DNA of 64,000 bases. Origin: Thermoproteota archaeon. Its GTDB lineage: Archaea > Thermoproteota > Korarchaeia > Korarchaeales > Korarchaeaceae. This document shows positions 47,328 to 55,899 of this stretch, one piece after another. The notes beneath the pieces were generated by a model. The model saw only the letters and a program-made list of their open reading frames with translations, was not told the DNA's origin and made no database searches. Location: positions 1-64,000 of the forward strand of contig JAOZGN010000024.1 of assembly GCA_027491555.1 (NCBI GenBank), given 5' to 3'. The translations under genes and the position numbers were made by a program. How positions within the stretch are numbered: the first letter of the stretch is position 1; the number at the start of each line of letters is the position of its first letter.

Positions 47328-47561
47328 TCAGGCCCTTTTTTCAGACCGGGCCTTCGCCCTGATGAGCCGGAGGCCCTTGGGGGTTATGTAAACCCTTCCC
47401 CCGGCGCCCTGCCTCTTGACCCTGATGTACCCCTTCCGGGAGAGGAACTTAAGGACAAACTCTCTGTATTCCCTCTTCGGGATGAGTTCGCTCGCTGGGA
47501 CGCCCTCTTCTCCCGCCTCGGCGACCTCCTTCAGCATCCGGATGTGGGACTCGAGCAACAT
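47328..47561 (-). CDS. Small winged-helix protein
   Basis: 77 residues. A single winged-helix domain: LLESHIRMLKEVAEAGEEGVPASELIPKREYREFVLKFLSRKGYIRVKRQGAGGRVYITPKGLRLIRAKA. It resembles small PadR/MarR-like domain proteins. It likely binds DNA, perhaps the molybdopterin or TldD/E promoters. It is convergent with moaC, and a T6 tract (47336-47341) lies inside its last codons. Confidence 0.65.
   Translation of the reverse strand: MLLESHIRMLKEVAEAGEEGVPASELIPKREYREFVLKFLSRKGYIRVKRQGAGGRVYITPKGLRLIRAKARSEKRA
47336..47341 (+). terminator. T6 tract after moaC
   Basis: TTTTTT starts about 25 bases after the moaC stop, inside the antisense end of the small HTH gene. It fits archaeal termination of the moa operon. 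Confidence 0.45.
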
Positions 47562-47625
47562 ATCCTATCACGGTGTTAACCAGGCCCCAGATTAAAACTC
47601 AACGGAAGTTATACAAGAAGGGCGG

Positions 47626-48960
47626 TCAGGAGGGCCCGGCCACCCGGACCTCCCCCACCCTCACCGACGGCGAAATGACGCCCATCACCGCCCTCTTTTC
47701 CTTACTAACCGCATCTATGCCCTTTAGGAGGTCAATGAGGTGTATTCCGAAACTGGCCTCCTTGATCCCCGTGGTGACCTCCCCGTCCTCGATGAGAAAG
47801 CCCATGTACACCATTCCGCTGAACTCCCCGTTGGCCAGGTTGGGTCTGTCCTCTGTAAGCTTAAGCAGGATGCCCCTCTTGACGTCGAAGAGCTCCTCCT
47901 CGGACATCTCCAAGTCCGGCGCCTCTAGGATGACGTTGTGAGACCCGACCCCCGGAAGCGAGTCGAAGGACCTGGCGGCGTTGCCCGTGGACTTGGCTCC
48001 CATCCTGCCCGCGGTGTACGTGTTGTGGATGTAGTTCTTCAGCACCCCCCTCTCCACTATGGGGGTTCTCCCGGTTGGCACGCCCTCGCCGTCGAAGCTC
48101 GCGCTGCCCTCTCCTCCCGCTAGGGTCCCGTCGTCGAGTATGGTCACTCCCTCAGATGCCACCGTCTGACCGAGCTTGCCCGTCAGGAAGCTCCTCCCGT
48201 ACATCACGTTCTCGCCGTTCGCTGCCGCGGAGACTAGGAAGCCTATGAACGGCCCCATGGTCAGCGGGTCTATCACCATCGGGTACGTGCCTGTCTCAAT
48301 TCTGACGGCATTGAGGAGGGTAGAGGCCAGCTCTCCGGCCTGAGAGCCCACCCAAGACGGGTTGATCTCCCTCAAGAACCTTCCAGAGTTTATCTCGAAG
48401 CCGGAGCTACTCTTGTCCCCGTCCCTCGCGGCCACGAACGCGTAGAGAGACGTAGACGTCCTCTTCTCGGAGAGGCTTATCCCCGGGCTGCTGACCACCG
48501 CGACCTCTTGTGATGAGGCGCTCATGGCCCCGCCGACCGACACCACCCCTGTCTTGGAACTCGCCGCGGATACCATCTCGTGGATGAACTCAACCGCCTC
48601 TGCTACGTCCAAGTCGGCGACCTTCGGGTCGAACAGGCCCTCCACGGGAGACACACGGCCAGGGTCTGGCAGGCCCTTGAAGTGGGGGTCAGGCTTGCTG
48701 GCTAGGGCGTTCTTGACAGACTTAACGGCCACGTCGAGTGCGTCGGCCAGGCTAGTGGCGTAGGCGAAGCCCACCTTCCCCTGAACGACCGACCTGACGC
48801 CTATGCCGGACACTATCTCGGAGCGCGCGGTCTTCACCTCTCCCTTCTCCACCTCGACGGAGATCCTCCTCCCAGAGACGAGGAAGGCCTCGGCCTCCTC
48901 GGCTCCCTCGGAGGCGGCCCTCCTGACGACGTCCTCGCCTATGCTGAGCAGGTCCACCAT
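47626..48960 (-). CDS. TldE/PmbA-family subunit
   Basis: 444 residues from ATG 48960, which has GAGGTGA at correct spacing. A longer upstream frame runs antisense through the TldD start and is ignored. It is a PmbA/TldE type: VEVEKGEVKTARSEIVSGIGVRSVVQGKVGFAYATSL at the N-terminus, DPLTMGPFIGFLVSAAANGENV, and EGVPTGRTPIVERGVLKNYIHNTYTAGR in the core. TldE lacks the metal HExxxH and partners TldD to form a peptidase that trims unfolded peptides or modified-peptide precursors. Its gene lies five bases after tldD. Confidence 0.9.
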   Translation of the reverse strand: MVDLLSIGEDVVRRAASEGAEEAEAFLVSGRRISVEVEKGEVKTARSEIVSGIGVRSVVQGKVGFAYATSLADALDVAVKSVKNALASKPDPHFKGLPDPGRVSPVEGLFDPKVADLDVAEAVEFIHEMVSAASSKTGVVSVGGAMSASSQEVAVVSSPGISLSEKRTSTSLYAFVAARDGDKSSSGFEINSGRFLREINPSWVGSQAGELASTLLNAVRIETGTYPMVIDPLTMGPFIGFLVSAAANGENVMYGRSFLTGKLGQTVASEGVTILDDGTLAGGEGSASFDGEGVPTGRTPIVERGVLKNYIHNTYTAGRMGAKSTGNAARSFDSLPGVGSHNVILEAPDLEMSEEELFDVKRGILLKLTEDRPNLANGEFSGMVYMGFLIEDGEVTTGIKEASFGIHLIDLLKGIDAVSKEKRAVMGVISPSVRVGEVRVAGPS

Positions 48961-48965
48961 ACCGA

Positions 48966-50354
48966 TCACCTCATGCCTCCGAAGACGACCCTGTCTACCA
49001 GTATGTGTGGAGACCCGGTCGTCACGGGCACCCACTGGCCGAACTTCCCGCAGTGGCCGGGGTCGTACTGAAGGTCCCTGCCGACCGCGGAAATGTTGTG
49101 GAGTATCTCCAGTATCGTGCCCGTGATGGCCACCTCCCTGAGCTTCTCCACCCGCTCGCCGTTCTTGATGCGCCACCCGCCCTCAGCCTTGAACACGAAC
49201 TCTCCCTTCGCAGGATCGGTGTAACCGTAGAGGCTGCCCACGGCGTATATCCCATCCTTTACCTCGGCGAACATCTCCTCAACGCTCCAGTCGCCCGGCT
49301 CGATGAACGTATTGCTCATCCGGACTATGGGCGGGCGGGAGTAGTCCATAGCCCTGCCGTTGCCGGTGCTAAGAGTGCTCATCCGGCTGGCCGTCTCGAG
49401 GTTGTGCATGAACGAGGTCAGCACGCCCTCCCTGACGAGGTACTTCTTTCTGGCCCTCGAACCCTCGGAGTCGAATGCGTAGGAACCGTAGAGGCCCGGC
49501 AGGGTTGGGTCGTCCGCTACGTTGACAATCTCCCTCCCGACCCTCTGGCCTATCCGCCCTTCGAGGACGCTCATCTTGGCCAGGACCTCGTCGGCCTCAC
49601 AAGCGTGGCCGAAGGCTTCGTGGATGAAGACGCCCGCGAGCTTAGGGTCCAGTATGGCCTTGAACGGCCCGGCCGGAGCCGACTTGGCCGAGAGGAGGTC
49701 GACGGCGCGCCTGGCGGCCCCCTCCCCCATGGCTAGGGCCTCGTCGGTCTGGACCACCTCGAAGCCCCCCAGCCCACCGACGCTCTCGAACGCTCTCTCG
49801 GTCGTCCCAGCCTCGTGGGCGAAGATCTGAACGGCCGCCCGTGTTCTGACGATCTCCTGAGATACTCGGGTCCCCAGCGTGTTGGCCACCTGCTCCACGG
49901 AGACCGTGTCGACGTAAGCCACGTTGACGTTCTTGACCCTTTGATCCACGGCCCTGGCGGAGTCGTTTAGCTCCATCGTGAACTCGATCTTCTGCGAGAT
50001 GTCGATCTCCCTCGGGTCCATCCGGGCGCGGGTCTCCCACGAGCCCGTGCTGGGCTCGCTGGCCATCTTGAACCTCTCGGACTTCAGCTTAGAGGCGGCG
50101 GAGGCCAGCTTGACGGCCTCCTCGACCGCCCTCATGGCGGCGGACTCGTCCCCGCCGTGAACCGTCGAGAATCCCCAGGCGCCGCCCACGAAGGCCCTGA
50201 TGCCGAATCCCTCGCGAACCCCCGTGTTGAGCTCCCTGAGAGTCCCGTCAACGACCACGAGCCGCGTGTTCTCGATCCTCTGCCACCTTACCTCAGCAAA
50301 CTCCGCGCCGAGCGACTCAGCCCTCTCAACGAGCCTCTCTAGGTCGGGCATCAC
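48966..50354 (-). CDS. tldD: TldD-family metalloprotease subunit
   Basis: 462 residues. Metal site: VFIHEAFGHACEADEVL (HExxxH) near residue 250. Other conserved parts are TRLVVVDGTLRELNTGVREGFGIRAFV at the N-terminus, GLYGSYAFDSEGSRARKKYLVREGVLTSFMHNLETA, and LEILHNISAVGRDLQYDPGHCGKFGQWVPVTTGSPHILVDRV at the C-terminus with its usual Cys. TldD/E degrade peptides in a tunnel-like heterodimer. It may be a housekeeping enzyme or mature some peptide. Confidence 0.93.
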   Translation of the reverse strand: MMPDLERLVERAESLGAEFAEVRWQRIENTRLVVVDGTLRELNTGVREGFGIRAFVGGAWGFSTVHGGDESAAMRAVEEAVKLASAASKLKSERFKMASEPSTGSWETRARMDPREIDISQKIEFTMELNDSARAVDQRVKNVNVAYVDTVSVEQVANTLGTRVSQEIVRTRAAVQIFAHEAGTTERAFESVGGLGGFEVVQTDEALAMGEGAARRAVDLLSAKSAPAGPFKAILDPKLAGVFIHEAFGHACEADEVLAKMSVLEGRIGQRVGREIVNVADDPTLPGLYGSYAFDSEGSRARKKYLVREGVLTSFMHNLETASRMSTLSTGNGRAMDYSRPPIVRMSNTFIEPGDWSVEEMFAEVKDGIYAVGSLYGYTDPAKGEFVFKAEGGWRIKNGERVEKLREVAITGTILEILHNISAVGRDLQYDPGHCGKFGQWVPVTTGSPHILVDRVVFGGMR

Positions 50355-50397
50355 CCGAGCCTGCGTCGGTCCCTCAAATAGTTTGAGTTGGGGAGGC

Positions 50398-51240
50398 CTA
50401 CCTTACGACCTCCTCCACGTCGCGCCACCACTTCTTCTTGGTTCCCGTCTTGGCTCTCTTCTGCCACTTCTTGGACTTTGGCTCCTCTTCTATCCTCTTG
50501 AGGAGCTGATCCACCTTCTGGTTGACGACGTCGCGCTCCTCGGGATTCAGCCTGCCTTCCTCCACCATCTGGTCGGCATACTTCTTGACGAGGTTCAGGT
50601 TGCTCACCGCGTCGTACCAGAACCCCCAGTCCTCCGCCAAGAGCTGGGCGATGTACTTGGCGTTGATCTTCCCGTCGCCCTCCTCGTCCGCGATCTCGTG
50701 CGTCAGGAATAGGACGATAAGGTCGACGAGGTCCTTGGGGTTGATCTCGTGGATCTGGAGCTTCTCGAGCACCACGTCGGTCGGGGAGATGGCAGGGAAG
50801 CTCAGCTCGAGCCTCCCCTCGCCGGGCTTCTTCCCGAAGGGGACGTCATGGCTGAACTCCAGAGTGTCGAAGAAGACGTCGACATGGTACTTCCCCTCCG
50901 GGTGGTAATAGATCAGCCTCTTATCACCAAACAGGGCGTTGATCATCTTGTCGGGGAGGAACTTCAGCTCTTTCTCAAAGAACTCCTTGATCTTCTTCTT
51001 CTGCTTCTTGTAGGCCATCACGTCGAGGTCGGTGAACATCGGCGCTCCGGCCCCGAACCTAGTCTCGTGTATCTCCCTGGCGCGGGGGTTGTCCTGAGTG
51101 TGGATGTAGACGGCCATCGCTCCGAGGATCCTGATCACTATCCCCTTATCCTGAGCCCTCTTGATTATGTCGACGCACTCCCGAACAAACTTCTCGGGAT
51201 CAAGCTCCACAAAGTGTATTCCCTCGTGACCCTCGGTCAT
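50398..51240 (-). CDS. Nucleotidyltransferase-fold protein
   Basis: 280 residues. The segment RILGAMAVYIH...MFTDLDVMAYKKQKKKIKEFF...GKYHVDVFFDTLEFSHDVPF matches the nucleotidyltransferase fold (helix, then D-x-D strand, then the third Asp in VDVFF), as in AbiEii-like and minimal NTases. The Gly-Ser of a classic NTase (GGS) is here LGAM, so activity is uncertain. The C-terminal ~100 residues are helical and very Lys-rich (KSKKWQKRAKTGTKKKWWRDV). Its composition is Lys-richer than its neighbours, which suggests transfer. It lies 18 bases after the phosphoesterase gene, so the two form an operon. Confidence 0.7.
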   Translation of the reverse strand: MTEGHEGIHFVELDPEKFVRECVDIIKRAQDKGIVIRILGAMAVYIHTQDNPRAREIHETRFGAGAPMFTDLDVMAYKKQKKKIKEFFEKELKFLPDKMINALFGDKRLIYYHPEGKYHVDVFFDTLEFSHDVPFGKKPGEGRLELSFPAISPTDVVLEKLQIHEINPKDLVDLIVLFLTHEIADEEGDGKINAKYIAQLLAEDWGFWYDAVSNLNLVKKYADQMVEEGRLNPEERDVVNQKVDQLLKRIEEEPKSKKWQKRAKTGTKKKWWRDVEEVVR

Positions 51241-51258
51241 GCAGGCACCCTCTGACGC

Positions 51259-52230
51259 TTAACCCTCAATCTTCCACCAGTTCTTGAGGCCCTCCTCCGT
51301 GAGTTCCACCACGAAGCCCCTGAGGATCCCCTCGCTGTACTCGCTGCCGGGGTTGAGCACCACCGTCCTGCCGATCTTGTCGCTGGCGTAGCTCTCGTGG
51401 ATATGGCCGTGCAGGCCCAGGATGGGCTGGTACTTCTCAATGACCTCTCTGACAGCTTTAGACCCCACGTGTATCAGTACCGGCTTGCCACCGATGTAGA
51501 CTGGCTTTAGGTCCTTGGTGAGCTTGGGCGCGAGGTCGAGCTTCGTATTCCAAGGCGGGCAGTGGAAGTTGAAGATTATCTTGTCAAAGTTGGTGTACCC
51601 CTTGTCCATCGCCCACTTGATCTTCTTGTCAAGCATCTTCTTCAGCTTAGGCTCCGGGGCCTCTCTAGGCGTGTTCCAGGGGGTAGGGTTCACGTACTCG
51701 TGGCTGACTATCGCGTAGCCCAGCGGGATCTCCACCACCTTGTCCAGGGGGTAGATGATGCCCCTGTCCTCGTAGGACTTGATTATCTCGTCTATGTATT
51801 GCTCGTCATCGTTCCCGGGCATCACTATTGGTATGACCTCGTCTAGATTCAGCTTCTCTATTATCAGGTCAAGCCACTTCTTCATCCTCTCCTTCATCAG
51901 CCTCTCGAATAGTTCCGCCTGCTTCTTAGGATCTGCGGCTATCTCCTGGATCTCGTCCGGGGTAGCCACTATGTAGTAGTAGCTGAGCCCTTCAATGAAG
52001 TCAAGGAGCTTCTGGAGTTCTTCCTTGGTCTTCGCCTTCCTCTTCTGCCCCAGTACCTCGGCCTCGTAGTGGTCACCGTAGTCGAAGACGGGGACTATCG
52101 CCTTGCCGGTGAGGTCGCCAGCGAAGATCAGCACATCGGCCTTGTAGACCTGCACGGCGCTGAGCCACTTCCTCCAGACCACGGTGTTCCCGTGGGTGTC
52201 CGCCGAGAAGAATATCCTGAAACTCTCCAA
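51259..52230 (-). CDS. Calcineurin-type metallophosphoesterase
   Basis: 323 residues from TTG 52230; homology starts at ESFRIFFSADTHGN. Metal ligands appear in SADTHGN, LIFAGDLTGK, VMPGNDDEQYIDEI, NFHCPPWNT and LGLHGHIHESYASDKI. The middle (about 55-150) is a long charged helical insert of a type I do not recognise. It may hydrolyse nucleotides, cyclic nucleotides or nucleic-acid ends. A TATA-like CCTTTATTT precedes it, with a perfect 14-base palindrome just downstream. The coupled NTase-fold gene follows. Lys content is higher than in most of the window. Confidence 0.8.
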   Translation of the reverse strand: MESFRIFFSADTHGNTVVWRKWLSAVQVYKADVLIFAGDLTGKAIVPVFDYGDHYEAEVLGQKRKAKTKEELQKLLDFIEGLSYYYIVATPDEIQEIAADPKKQAELFERLMKERMKKWLDLIIEKLNLDEVIPIVMPGNDDEQYIDEIIKSYEDRGIIYPLDKVVEIPLGYAIVSHEYVNPTPWNTPREAPEPKLKKMLDKKIKWAMDKGYTNFDKIIFNFHCPPWNTKLDLAPKLTKDLKPVYIGGKPVLIHVGSKAVREVIEKYQPILGLHGHIHESYASDKIGRTVVLNPGSEYSEGILRGFVVELTEEGLKNWWKIEG

Positions 52231-52266
52231 CAGAAACCACCTCTCCTCTTCGTCGGGACCATGACA

Positions 52267-52280
52267 TGAGTCACGACTCA
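52267..52280. promoter_or_regulatory. 14-base perfect palindrome over the phosphoesterase promoter
   Basis: TGAGTCACGACTCA: TGAGTC pairs exactly with GACTCA around AC. It directly abuts the minus-strand TATA-like CCTTTATTT (about 52280-52288) and lies before the expected transcription start near 52259, an ideal place for a repressor. Confidence 0.65.
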
Positions 52281-52350
52281 AATAAAGGTTGAACATTGGG
52301 AAGAGCACATTCGAATGTCAAACCGCCCTCTAAGGGCACCTAGCGGAGCC

Positions 52351-52363
52351 AAAAAGGAAAAAA
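52351..52363 (-). terminator. T-tract after the permease gene
   Basis: AAAAAGGAAAAAA on the plus strand gives T6 and T5 on the coding strand, 16 bases past the permease stop, a probable transcription end. Confidence 0.55.
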
Positions 52364-52378
52364 GGAGGGAAGGGCTCT

Positions 52379-54085
52379 TTAGGCTGGCGGAATCTCCGTG
52401 TAGATCGTCCTCACGTCGATGCCACGCCTCTGGTTGTAGGCCAGGAAGCCCATGAATATGAAGGCGCCGAGGCCCATCCAGAAGGCCTGATGCAGCGCTA
52501 TCATCAGCCTGAAGCCGCCGAAGTAGTAGAAGATCTCGTGAGTGGCCACGAAGAAGAAGAAGAAGTTCACCGCGAAGGCATAGGCTCCAATGATGCTGAG
52601 AACCGGCACTCCGCCTATCTCCCACTTGTACGGCGCCTTCTCGTAGAGGTCAGACCTGAGGAATGGCAGGACCGCGGCGGCCAGCGAGGCCATCATGACG
52701 GCGAACTGGTACAGGTTGGTCGTGTCCGCCGCGGCGGCCCAGTCTCCCTGGGCGGTGAGCCAGACGCCCACGATGCCTCCTATCATGGTGAGGATGATGG
52801 CCCAGTGCGGACTGTGGAACTGCTCGTTGACCGAGGCGAAGACCTCCGGGAAGAACCTGTCGAACGCCCAGGCGAAGACCATCCTGCTGGCAACGACGAA
52901 GAACGCCGGGATGTCCTTCAGCAGGATGATGCCGACTATGGTTCCGTTGAGCACCTGGAGCCACTCCATGCCCTTCGGCACGAGTGGGATGGTAAAGCTG
53001 GTTATCACCCTCTCGGGCAGGAGCCAGCTCGAGGGTACGCCGAGCAGCTGAGCCACTCCGTCGGCGCCTAACTTCCCCTTCAGGTAGGCGTAGAGCGCGG
53101 TGAAGTACACTCTGTCAGTTGGGATGTTGTTGGCCCTGAGGTAGGCGAGGCCATCAGCGGGTATGTACTGCTCAGGCACCTTCCAGGCGCCGTACACCAT
53201 GAACGGCAGGGCTATGTAGTAGGCCATGATCACAAGCGTGCCAACGACCTGAGCCACGAGGAGCGACATGGCGGGAGACTTAAGCTCGCCACCGACGAAG
53301 ACCGCTGAGACAATTCCTATGTATGCCCAGATGGCCCCTATGCTGGCCTTCATCGTGCCGCCCCAGCTGAAGGCAGCCACGGGCAGATCGCCATTCTGGA
53401 TGCCCAGCTTAAACGCCTCCTCGACTATCTTCTGATAGGCGCCCTGGCCGTAGATGGAGTTCCAACCGGCGACGGTGTTGTTACCCCAGGCTCCCAAGAT
53501 GAGCAGATTGCTGAGGCACCCTATTATCGCAATGATCCCCAGGATGTTGATGATCCACCCGTAGATCTTCATTCCGAAGAGGGCTATGGCGCCGAACACT
53601 ATGACGAACAGCAGACCCAGAACCCAGTGCCCCTCAGTACTCGCCATCCACTGGGCCCTAGAGAGCCATGCCTCGCTCTTCAGAGCGACTCCAGCCGCGG
53701 TGGCCGCGCTGACGAAGAAGTCAATGCTATACCAAGCTATGATTCCGTAGCTCAGCACCTCGGTGAACCAGAAGCCCCAAGAGGCCAAGAAGCCCAGGGC
53801 GGGACTAAGGCCTCTGGTGATGAAGATGTAGTCTCCGCCGGTCCTGGGCATCATGGAGCCCAACATGGTGTAGACGAGGGCGGTCGGGATCATGGCGAGG
53901 ACGCCCGTAACCAAGAACGAGAAGGGCACGAAGGCGTCGGGGTGCTGGTAGGCGGCGATTACGGCGAGCCTGTGTATTCCTCCGCCGACTGTGTGCGTGA
54001 ACACTATCATGAACGCCGTGAAGGGACCTACTGTCCTGACCAGCCCTGAGGCCCTCCTTACGAACAGGGTCGGGGTCTCGGACAT
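52379..54085 (-). CDS. APC-family amino acid permease
   Basis: 568 residues from ATG 54085 (MSETPTLF). About twelve to thirteen hydrophobic helices. The first helix GPFTAFMIVFTHTVGGGIHRLAV and the SMMPRTGGDYIFITRGLSPALGFLASWGFWF segment are typical of the APC superfamily (amino acid/polyamine/organocation transporters). Substrate unknown. An insert of about 50 residues (AYQKIVEEAFKLGIQNGDLPVAA) lies between helices. Control DNA with a perfect inverted repeat precedes it, so it is probably regulated. The phosphoesterase pair downstream has its own promoter. Confidence 0.83.
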   Translation of the reverse strand: MSETPTLFVRRASGLVRTVGPFTAFMIVFTHTVGGGIHRLAVIAAYQHPDAFVPFSFLVTGVLAMIPTALVYTMLGSMMPRTGGDYIFITRGLSPALGFLASWGFWFTEVLSYGIIAWYSIDFFVSAATAAGVALKSEAWLSRAQWMASTEGHWVLGLLFVIVFGAIALFGMKIYGWIINILGIIAIIGCLSNLLILGAWGNNTVAGWNSIYGQGAYQKIVEEAFKLGIQNGDLPVAAFSWGGTMKASIGAIWAYIGIVSAVFVGGELKSPAMSLLVAQVVGTLVIMAYYIALPFMVYGAWKVPEQYIPADGLAYLRANNIPTDRVYFTALYAYLKGKLGADGVAQLLGVPSSWLLPERVITSFTIPLVPKGMEWLQVLNGTIVGIILLKDIPAFFVVASRMVFAWAFDRFFPEVFASVNEQFHSPHWAIILTMIGGIVGVWLTAQGDWAAAADTTNLYQFAVMMASLAAAVLPFLRSDLYEKAPYKWEIGGVPVLSIIGAYAFAVNFFFFFVATHEIFYYFGGFRLMIALHQAFWMGLGAFIFMGFLAYNQRRGIDVRTIYTEIPPA

Positions 54086-54094
54086 CACATACAC

Positions 54095-54225
54095 CCCCTA
54101 CAACCCCTAGGTTCGACTGTTGCCGTAAGATACGGCTGAATCCCTCAACGAAAGTCTATATTAAAACTCTTTCGACCTGCCGCCCCGCTCACACTCCATG
54201 AAACGTTTTAGTGAGCCGCTAACAG
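54095..54225. promoter_or_regulatory. Divergent control region of the permease and membrane-protein operons
   Basis: The AT-rich AGTTTTAATATAGACTT (minus strand, about 54152-54170) is a likely permease TATA region. Between it and the ATG, GCCGTA (54122-54127) and TACGGC (54131-54136) form a perfect 6-base inverted repeat around AGA. ACGTTTTAGTG near 54203-54213 may serve the plus-strand operon. Confidence 0.5.
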
Positions 54226-54249
54226 GTGCACGGGAGCGGTGGTGATGGA

Positions 54250-54897
54250 TTGAGGCTTCGTGCAAAGAAGCCACATAAAGAACTCGCAGAAGACATTGCT
54301 TTACTCATAGAGGCGGCTGACGGTTATAGAGTTGGTCGAAACACGGACCTACGCAGGATAAGAGACATAATGGACCGACGGGCAAAGGAGTTGACCGACG
54401 TCTTCGCGGGGGGATTGAGGAAGAAGTTTGAGAAGACCGCCGATTACGTGATCAATCTTCCCACTATCGATCCAATTGCCAGAAAATGGTCGGCTGTGTT
54501 CCTAGTGGTGAGGTTCCTCCTGAGGATAGCCCTGCTCGGTTTCATGGTGGGTCTCATCGTGGTTACCCTCCAGAAGGAGTGGGCCCCCCTGCTGCTCTAC
54601 ACCTCGACAGGCATACTCTACGTCGTCTTCTTCCTGAGATGGTACAGCCTCGTCAAGCTCGAGGAGTTCTACCTGCAGGAGTTCGCCAAGAGGCCGGGTC
54701 GTGACAAGATTCTTAGGGAGACGGCAAACCGCCTGATCAGAAAGCTCGCCCAGGTCATCAAGGATCACGACCTCAAGCCCAAGAAGCACAGGCTTCACTT
54801 GTTCAAGACCGACTACGAGGGGATCCGCGTGATCAAGAAACCCAACATCCTGAGGGACACGTACGTGGTGGAGGTGCTACTGGATGCCGCGGGCTAG
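54250..54897 (+). CDS. Two-helix membrane protein of unknown function
   Basis: 215 residues from TTG 54250, which follows GGTGGTGATGG (GTG 54226 is an upstream alternative). A helical charged N-terminal part (about 1-80) precedes two membrane helices (WSAVFLVVRFLLRIALLGFMVGLIVVTL and LLLYTSTGILYVVFFLRW). A basic C-terminal part follows (KPKKHRLHLFKTDYEGIRVIKKPN). No family is recognised. It overlaps the next gene by 14 bases. Confidence 0.7.
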   Translation: MRLRAKKPHKELAEDIALLIEAADGYRVGRNTDLRRIRDIMDRRAKELTDVFAGGLRKKFEKTADYVINLPTIDPIARKWSAVFLVVRFLLRIALLGFMVGLIVVTLQKEWAPLLLYTSTGILYVVFFLRWYSLVKLEEFYLQEFAKRPGRDKILRETANRLIRKLAQVIKDHDLKPKKHRLHLFKTDYEGIRVIKKPNILRDTYVVEVLLDAAG

Positions 54898-55666
54898 TGT
54901 AAGGGTGGAGAGGAGCGTCATCAGGCTAGGTGAGCCCATAGTTGGGGTGGTCGAGGGCGACAGGGTTTACGCGATATTCTCGGTGTGGATGGCGTCGACC
55001 CTCCTGACGAAGGGGGAGGCGATCCCCAGCGCGAGGCTGCTGTACAAAGAGTCCTTCTGGCTGGAGTCGGGGAGATTCGAGATACGCTACCCCGAGGGCC
55101 TGCCGCCCACCATCTCGACCAGGGCCCACAAGGTGAGGTGGGCCGTGACCTTCGGAGTCCCCCGGCTCGGGGGGAAGATCCTGTTCCCGAGGTCAACTCT
55201 GAGGATCAAGGTCCTCCCTCCGATCCCCGAGGAGATAGAACCCGATCTGGGATGGCTGATCCTGAATAGCAGGAGGTTCCACCCGGACGATGAGCTCCTC
55301 GGCAAGATTAGGATCGAGGGCGTGGCCCCCGAGGATGTGACGGCCGAGCTCGTGGTGAGGGAGTGGCTCGAGGTGGACGGCGACAGGAGGGAGTACACCT
55401 GGACCCTCGCCCCAGGCGACTCCGGCACGCTCGCCGGGGAGACGGCCATCAGGGTCGAGCTGCCGCACGACCCCACCGTACCCAAGGACCTCTTCTTCTT
55501 CTACCCCTACACGTTCTCCGCCGAGTACGGCGGCATACGGTTCGGGACGGAGACCTACCTCGTGGTGACCCTGCCTGAGGGCGTCAAGGAGATCCCCCTG
55601 CCCATATCCCCCAGGCTGCCTCGGTTCGAGCCGACCATGGAGAAGAAGGGCCCGCCGCTGTGGTGA
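54884..55666 (+). CDS. Beta-rich protein, possible arrestin-like fold
   Basis: 260 residues, mostly beta strands in two halves. Segments such as SVRVERSVIRLGEPIVGVVEGDRVYAIFSVW and HPDDELLGKIRIEGVAPEDVTAELVVREW recall arrestin/Spo0M-type beta sandwiches, where each half starts with a conserved strand and a G-x-V turn. That is a fold-level guess only. It lies in an operon with a membrane protein and a zinc ribbon, so it might be a soluble partner of the membrane protein. Confidence 0.6.
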   Translation: MPRASVRVERSVIRLGEPIVGVVEGDRVYAIFSVWMASTLLTKGEAIPSARLLYKESFWLESGRFEIRYPEGLPPTISTRAHKVRWAVTFGVPRLGGKILFPRSTLRIKVLPPIPEEIEPDLGWLILNSRRFHPDDELLGKIRIEGVAPEDVTAELVVREWLEVDGDRREYTWTLAPGDSGTLAGETAIRVELPHDPTVPKDLFFFYPYTFSAEYGGIRFGTETYLVVTLPEGVKEIPLPISPRLPRFEPTMEKKGPPLW

Positions 55667-55672
55667 GGTGAG

Positions 55673-55894
55673 ATGGGCAGGCGTAAGACGACGCAGCGGG
55701 TCAGGGTGTGCCCGATCTGCGGCAGCACCAGGCTGAGGAGGGAGTCTCCCTTCTCGGGCTGGCTCACGCCGGAGGTCTGGGTGTGCCCCGACTGCGGGTA
55801 CAGGGGGCCGATATATGGGGAGATAGAGGTGGAGGTCGAGGACGGGGAGACAAGGGAGGAAAGAGAAAGAAAGGAGGGTGAGGACCTCAGCTGA
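55673..55894 (+). CDS. Small zinc-ribbon protein
   Basis: 73 residues. CPICGSTRLRRES at about 13-18 and CPDCGYRGPIYGE at about 38-43 form a typical zinc ribbon. The last ~25 residues are acidic and charged. Such proteins bind nucleic acid or protein partners. It starts six bases after the beta-rich protein gene and completes the three-gene operon. Confidence 0.75.
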   Translation: MGRRKTTQRVRVCPICGSTRLRRESPFSGWLTPEVWVCPDCGYRGPIYGEIEVEVEDGETREERERKEGEDLS

Positions 55895-55899
55895 GCCCC

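Noticed and set aside
48961..49176. N-terminal extension of the TldE frame
   Set aside because: It overlaps the real tldD coding sequence in another frame and has Arg/Gly-rich chance sequence.
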